DNA of 64,000 nucleotides from Microbacterium endophyticum. Lineage in GTDB: Bacteria > Actinomycetota > Actinomycetes > Actinomycetales > Microbacteriaceae. A model generated the notes under the pieces. The model searched no databases, had not been told where the DNA came from, and saw only the letters and a program-made list of their open reading frames with translations. Position numbers and translations under genes: made by a program. Below, in pieces: positions 61,010 through 64,000 of this stretch (position 1 is the first letter of the stretch; each line of letters starts with the position of its first letter). The stretch is taken from positions 248,001-312,000 of the forward strand of contig NZ_CP049255.1 of the NCBI RefSeq assembly GCF_011047135.1. The letters run 5' to 3'.

Positions 61010-62016
61010 CTCACACGGACGCGACGCCGTCGGAGCACCCAAGTGACCTCGACCGCAACGATCCCGCAGCCGAGATCGCTGTTCGTGCCGAGGCCTATCG
61101 CAACTGGGGGCGATGGGGTGACGACGATGTGCTGGGCACACTCAACTTCATCGACGACGGCATCCGTACCAGTGCTGCACGGCTCGTGACCGAGGGTCGC
61201 GTCGTATCGCTCGCGCAGAAGTTCGACACCGATGGCCCGCAAAAGGGATGGCGTCGGCGGATCAACCCCGTACACACGATGACCGATACCGGAACCGACG
61301 CTGAGCGCGGCAACCAGGGGTTTCCACACGGTATCGGTGGTGCGGATGACTACGTCACCATGCCGCTGCAGTGCTCGACGCAATGGGACGGACTCGGCCA
61401 CATCTTCGATCATGGAAACGCCTGGAACGGCCGCCGGGCCGGAGACGTCGTAACCAGTGAAGGTGACCTTGTCACGGGCGTCGAACATGCGCGCGATGTC
61501 ATTGTTTCTCGAGGAGTGTTGCTCGATCTCGGTCGGCACCTCTCGCCAGAAACCGGTGAGCTTGCCGATGGTTACGCGATCACGCCAGCCGAACTCGACT
61601 CGTGCATCGCAGCGCAGGGCGCCACAAGCGCTGTGCGGCGCGGCGATATTGTGCTCGTCCGCACGGGTCGATACACGCGTGCGCTCCGCGAGGGCTGGGG
61701 CGAGTACGCCGGGGGTCCAGCCCCCGGGCTTTCGCTCACGAGCGCCGGCTGGCTCCACCGCACCGAGATCGCCGCTATCGCGACCGACACGTGGGGATTC
61801 GAAGTGCGCCCCAACGAATTCGATGCCCCGGCATTCCAGCCCCTGCATCAGATTGTCATCCCCAATATGGGGCTGACAATCGGCGAGATGTGGAATCTCG
61901 ATGAGCTGGGAGAGGTCTGCGCTCAACTCGGCCGATGGGAGTTCTTGCTCTCTGCGCCGCCCCTGCCGATCACGGGTGCCGTGGGCTCACCGATCAACCC
62001 GGTCGCTCTGCTTTAA
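61006..62016 (+). CDS. Cyclase-family metal-dependent hydrolase (KynB/isatin-hydrolase-like)
   Basis: A 336-residue member of the cyclase family, which includes kynurenine formamidase and isatin hydrolase. The usual metal motif HxGTHxDxxxH appears in a changed form as CSTQWDGLGHIFDHG near 125-138, keeping the Asp and His but not the first His-Gly-Thr. The ATG overlaps the FAH stop by 4 bases. It could open an amide or lactone ring in the pathway. The substrate is not certain. Confidence 0.82.
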   Translation: MTHTDATPSEHPSDLDRNDPAAEIAVRAEAYRNWGRWGDDDVLGTLNFIDDGIRTSAARLVTEGRVVSLAQKFDTDGPQKGWRRRINPVHTMTDTGTDAERGNQGFPHGIGGADDYVTMPLQCSTQWDGLGHIFDHGNAWNGRRAGDVVTSEGDLVTGVEHARDVIVSRGVLLDLGRHLSPETGELADGYAITPAELDSCIAAQGATSAVRRGDIVLVRTGRYTRALREGWGEYAGGPAPGLSLTSAGWLHRTEIAAIATDTWGFEVRPNEFDAPAFQPLHQIVIPNMGLTIGEMWNLDELGEVCAQLGRWEFLLSAPPLPITGAVGSPINPVALL

Positions 62017-62049
62017 ATTCTTCATTGTCCAGAACAGAGAGGTTCTGAA

Positions 62050-63183
62050 ATGTCTGCAGTCAATAAAGTCGCCGTCGTCGGTAGTGGCGTCGCAGGGCTT
62101 GCCGCATCGATCCAGCTCGCCAAGGCGGGTGTATCGGTCGATTTGTACGAGGCGACCGCTGAGCTGTACGCCCTCGGTTCCGGAATCTCGTTGCAGGGCA
62201 ACGCCCTGCGGGTGTTCGATGCGCTGGGCGCGTGGGATGACATCCTCGCCGCCGGATACGCCTTCGAGGGCCTCACGCTACGCGCACCCGGGCCCGACGC
62301 ACCGATCGTGGCTGAACTTCCCGATGTCAAGACCGGTGGTCCCGATTACCCCGCCGCGATGGGGATGCCGCGGGCTGACCTGGCCCGCATTCTCGCCGAC
62401 CACGCAGTGCGTGCCGGTGTCGTGATGCACTTCAGCTCGAAGGTTACGGGGCTTGAAGAGTCCGAAGCATCCGTTGAGCTTTTCGTGAACGACGCGAGCG
62501 CCGGGAGCTACGATCTCGTCATCGGGGCCGATGGTGTGAACTCGCGCGTACGCGAACTCATCGGAATCGACACGAAGCCCGAGCCCACCGGCATGGGTAT
62601 TTGGCGCACGTTCGTGTCGCGCCCGCCGGAGGTCGAGCGAAGCGAGCTTTATTACGGCGGACCGGTTTACATCGCGGGCTACACCCCCACCGGCGAAGAT
62701 TCGATCTATGCGTTTCTCGTTGAGAAAGCTCAAGATCGCGTCGGCGTAACTCCCGAAGAGGCAACCCGCATCATGCTCGAGGAGTCGCGTGCCTACGGCG
62801 GGCCCTGGAACGCGATTCGCGCCGATCTTGAAAACGGCGCACGCGCGAACTACACCTGGTTCACCAAGCACATCGTGACCGCGCCGTGGAACCGGGGCCG
62901 CACCGTGATCATCGGCGATGCCGCACACAGCTGCCCGCCCACGATCGCGCAGGGCGCGGCGCAGGGGCTCGAAGACGCCTACGTGCTGACCGAGCTGCTT
63001 GTGAATCGCGACACGATCGATCAGACGCTCTGGGATGAGTTCCACGAGCGCCGGATCCCCCGGGCACAGGCAGTGGTTGAGGCATCCGTGCAGCTGGGAC
63101 AGTGGCAGATAGACGGTGACCGCGATGCGGATGCCGGTGGACTGATCTTTGGGATCGCTCAGAAGATGGCGCAGCCCGCATGA
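62050..63183 (+). CDS. FAD-dependent aromatic monooxygenase
   Basis: A group A flavoprotein hydroxylase of 377 residues: dinucleotide-binding GSGVAGLAASIQLAKAG (11-27), the DG motif YDLVIGADGVNSRVR near 155-169 and the GD motif GRTVIIGDAAHSCPP near 283-297. It resembles salicylate and 3- or 6-hydroxybenzoate or hydroxynicotinate hydroxylases, and would add a hydroxyl, perhaps to supply the catechol cleaved by the dioxygenase. A GAGAGG site precedes the ATG. Its stop overlaps the next gene by 4 bases. Confidence 0.9.
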   Translation: MSAVNKVAVVGSGVAGLAASIQLAKAGVSVDLYEATAELYALGSGISLQGNALRVFDALGAWDDILAAGYAFEGLTLRAPGPDAPIVAELPDVKTGGPDYPAAMGMPRADLARILADHAVRAGVVMHFSSKVTGLEESEASVELFVNDASAGSYDLVIGADGVNSRVRELIGIDTKPEPTGMGIWRTFVSRPPEVERSELYYGGPVYIAGYTPTGEDSIYAFLVEKAQDRVGVTPEEATRIMLEESRAYGGPWNAIRADLENGARANYTWFTKHIVTAPWNRGRTVIIGDAAHSCPPTIAQGAAQGLEDAYVLTELLVNRDTIDQTLWDEFHERRIPRAQAVVEASVQLGQWQIDGDRDADAGGLIFGIAQKMAQPA

Positions 63184-64000
63184 CCGGCCCGGTGACTGGC
63201 GCCGCTGTAACCGGCACCGTCGATGTTCACGCTCATGTGCTGCTGCCAACGCTTCACGCCGAGGTAGAACGGCGCGCACCAGAGCTCGTTGCCGAAGCCG
63301 CCGCGCTCGACCTGCGCCGAAATGGTGCGGCGAGCCAGGCGGTTTCTGGGCCGATGATCGGGATGCGGATTCCCAAACTCACGGATGTGAATGTGCGTCT
63401 GGCGGATATGGATGCGCAGGGTGTGGAGCGGCAGTGGGTGAGCGCATCGCCTAACCACTTCTACCCGTGGGCGCCCGAGGGGCTTGCGGTCTGGGTGGCA
63501 GGGGAAGCCAACAGGCTGATCGCCGACTACGTTGCGCAGGCGCCCGACCGCCTCACGGGGCTCGGACTCGTGCCGATGCAGCATCCGGAGCGGATGGTCG
63601 AGTATCTCGATGACGCGGTGCTCGGTCGTGGCCTCGCCGGAGTCGAGATTTCGTCATTCGCGGGTGATGTGGAGCTCTCCGACCCGCGCCTCGAGCCGTT
63701 CTGGGCACGTGCGGCAGAACTCGGAATCGTCATCTTCTTGCACCCCTTCGGCTGCAGCCTCGATGAGCGCCTCGACAGGTTCTACCTCGCCAACACCGTC
63801 GGCCAGCCGACCGAGAACGCTGTGGCGCTTTCGCATCTCATCTTTGCCGGTGTGCTTGATCGGCACCCCGCACTGAAGATCGTCGCCGCTCACGGTGGCG
63901 GGTACCTGCCAACGGTGATCGGCAGGTCTGACCATGCGTGGAATGTTCGACCAGATGCTCGAGGCTGCGAGCACCCGCCCTCGACGTATTTGCGAAAGGT
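63180..64000 (+). CDS. Amidohydrolase 2 (ACMSD/decarboxylase-like), 3' end beyond the window
   Basis: At least 273 residues in frame to the window edge. The metal site HAH is in VDVHAHVLLP near residue 15, another histidine in FLHPFG near 188, and AAHGGGYLP near 236, as in the 2-amino-3-carboxymuconate semialdehyde decarboxylase and gamma-resorcylate decarboxylase family. The C-terminal Asp and remaining residues lie outside. It starts within the last codons of the monooxygenase gene. A decarboxylase of an aromatic or ring-opened acid fits the neighbourhood. Confidence 0.88.
   Translation, partial: MTGPVTGAAVTGTVDVHAHVLLPTLHAEVERRAPELVAEAAALDLRRNGAASQAVSGPMIGMRIPKLTDVNVRLADMDAQGVERQWVSASPNHFYPWAPEGLAVWVAGEANRLIADYVAQAPDRLTGLGLVPMQHPERMVEYLDDAVLGRGLAGVEISSFAGDVELSDPRLEPFWARAAELGIVIFLHPFGCSLDERLDRFYLANTVGQPTENAVALSHLIFAGVLDRHPALKIVAAHGGGYLPTVIGRSDHAWNVRPDARGCEHPPSTYLRK

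Noticed and set aside
1..64000. tRNA, rRNA, CRISPR arrays, insertion sequences or prophage genes
   Set aside because: None was recognised by eye. There is no cluster of phage or transposase genes and no array of spaced repeats apart from the short operator-like repeats listed.

Overview
This is a GC-rich stretch of a high-GC Gram-positive (actinobacterial) chromosome, most likely from the family Microbacteriaceae (Microbacterium-like). The evidence is frequent GTG starts, several apparently leaderless genes, and gene order matching the mycobacterial/corynebacterial core: mraZ, a DUF3040 gene, a polyprenyl synthase (idsA2-like), an Rv2175c-like regulator divergent from pknL, class II aroG, plsC, a ROK kinase and fadD15-like, followed by garA-ftsR-MerR. 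No rRNA, tRNA, CRISPR array, insertion sequence or prophage was recognised. The assignment is inferred from gene content only.

Layout. 1-11.2 kb: start of mraZ with its operator repeats, DUF3040, isoprenoid synthase, Rv2175c-like regulator, PknL kinase with PASTA repeats, an ABC1/UbiB-type protein, aroG, plsC, ROK sugar kinase and acyl-CoA ligase. 11.2-19.4 kb: peptide deformylase, two ParA/MinD-like ATPases flanking pyruvate carboxylase, then the GarA-FtsR-MerR regulatory block, which lacks the nuclease gene found between the two MerR genes in mycobacteria. 19.6-29.7 kb: CopC-like protein, lipoamide dehydrogenase, a CYTH protein and partner, a class I amidotransferase, a BrkB-type membrane protein, prepilin peptidase, L,D-transpeptidase, aldo/keto reductase, a PBP4-like lipoprotein and a Tat-exported intradiol dioxygenase followed by a TatA-like remnant.

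29.9-41 kb: TetR regulator with a clear operator and a divergent carboxylesterase; a four-gene overlapping operon that joins a MASE1-PAS-SpoIIE phosphatase, a cellulose-synthase-like glycosyltransferase, a STAS protein and an RsbW-like kinase; then an SDR-thiolase pair, a butanediol-dehydrogenase-like enzyme and a second SDR. 41-49 kb: a secreted transglycosylase-like protein behind a GC-rich structured leader, an MFS exporter, a two-component system divergent from a MacB-type ABC exporter with two palindromes between them, and an internally deleted succinate-semialdehyde dehydrogenase pseudogene. 49-54 kb: a second ABC1 protein with a PadR regulator, and an accessory SecA2.

54-64 kb looks like accessory catabolism: an RbsABC-type importer with a cysteine-rich binding lipoprotein, a NahR/LinR-like LysR regulator, and a divergent operon of extradiol dioxygenase, FAH-family hydrolase, cyclase-family hydrolase, FAD monooxygenase and an ACMSD-like amidohydrolase that runs off the window. 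It probably imports and breaks down an aromatic compound that cannot be named from sequence alone.

The most interesting candidate for an undescribed system is the phosphatase-glycosyltransferase-STAS-kinase operon (32083-36770), which reads as a partner-switching circuit dedicated to extracellular glycan synthesis, with no sigma factor beside it. No stretch over 300 bases lacks a gene; the longest, 41055-41332, is the structured leader described below.
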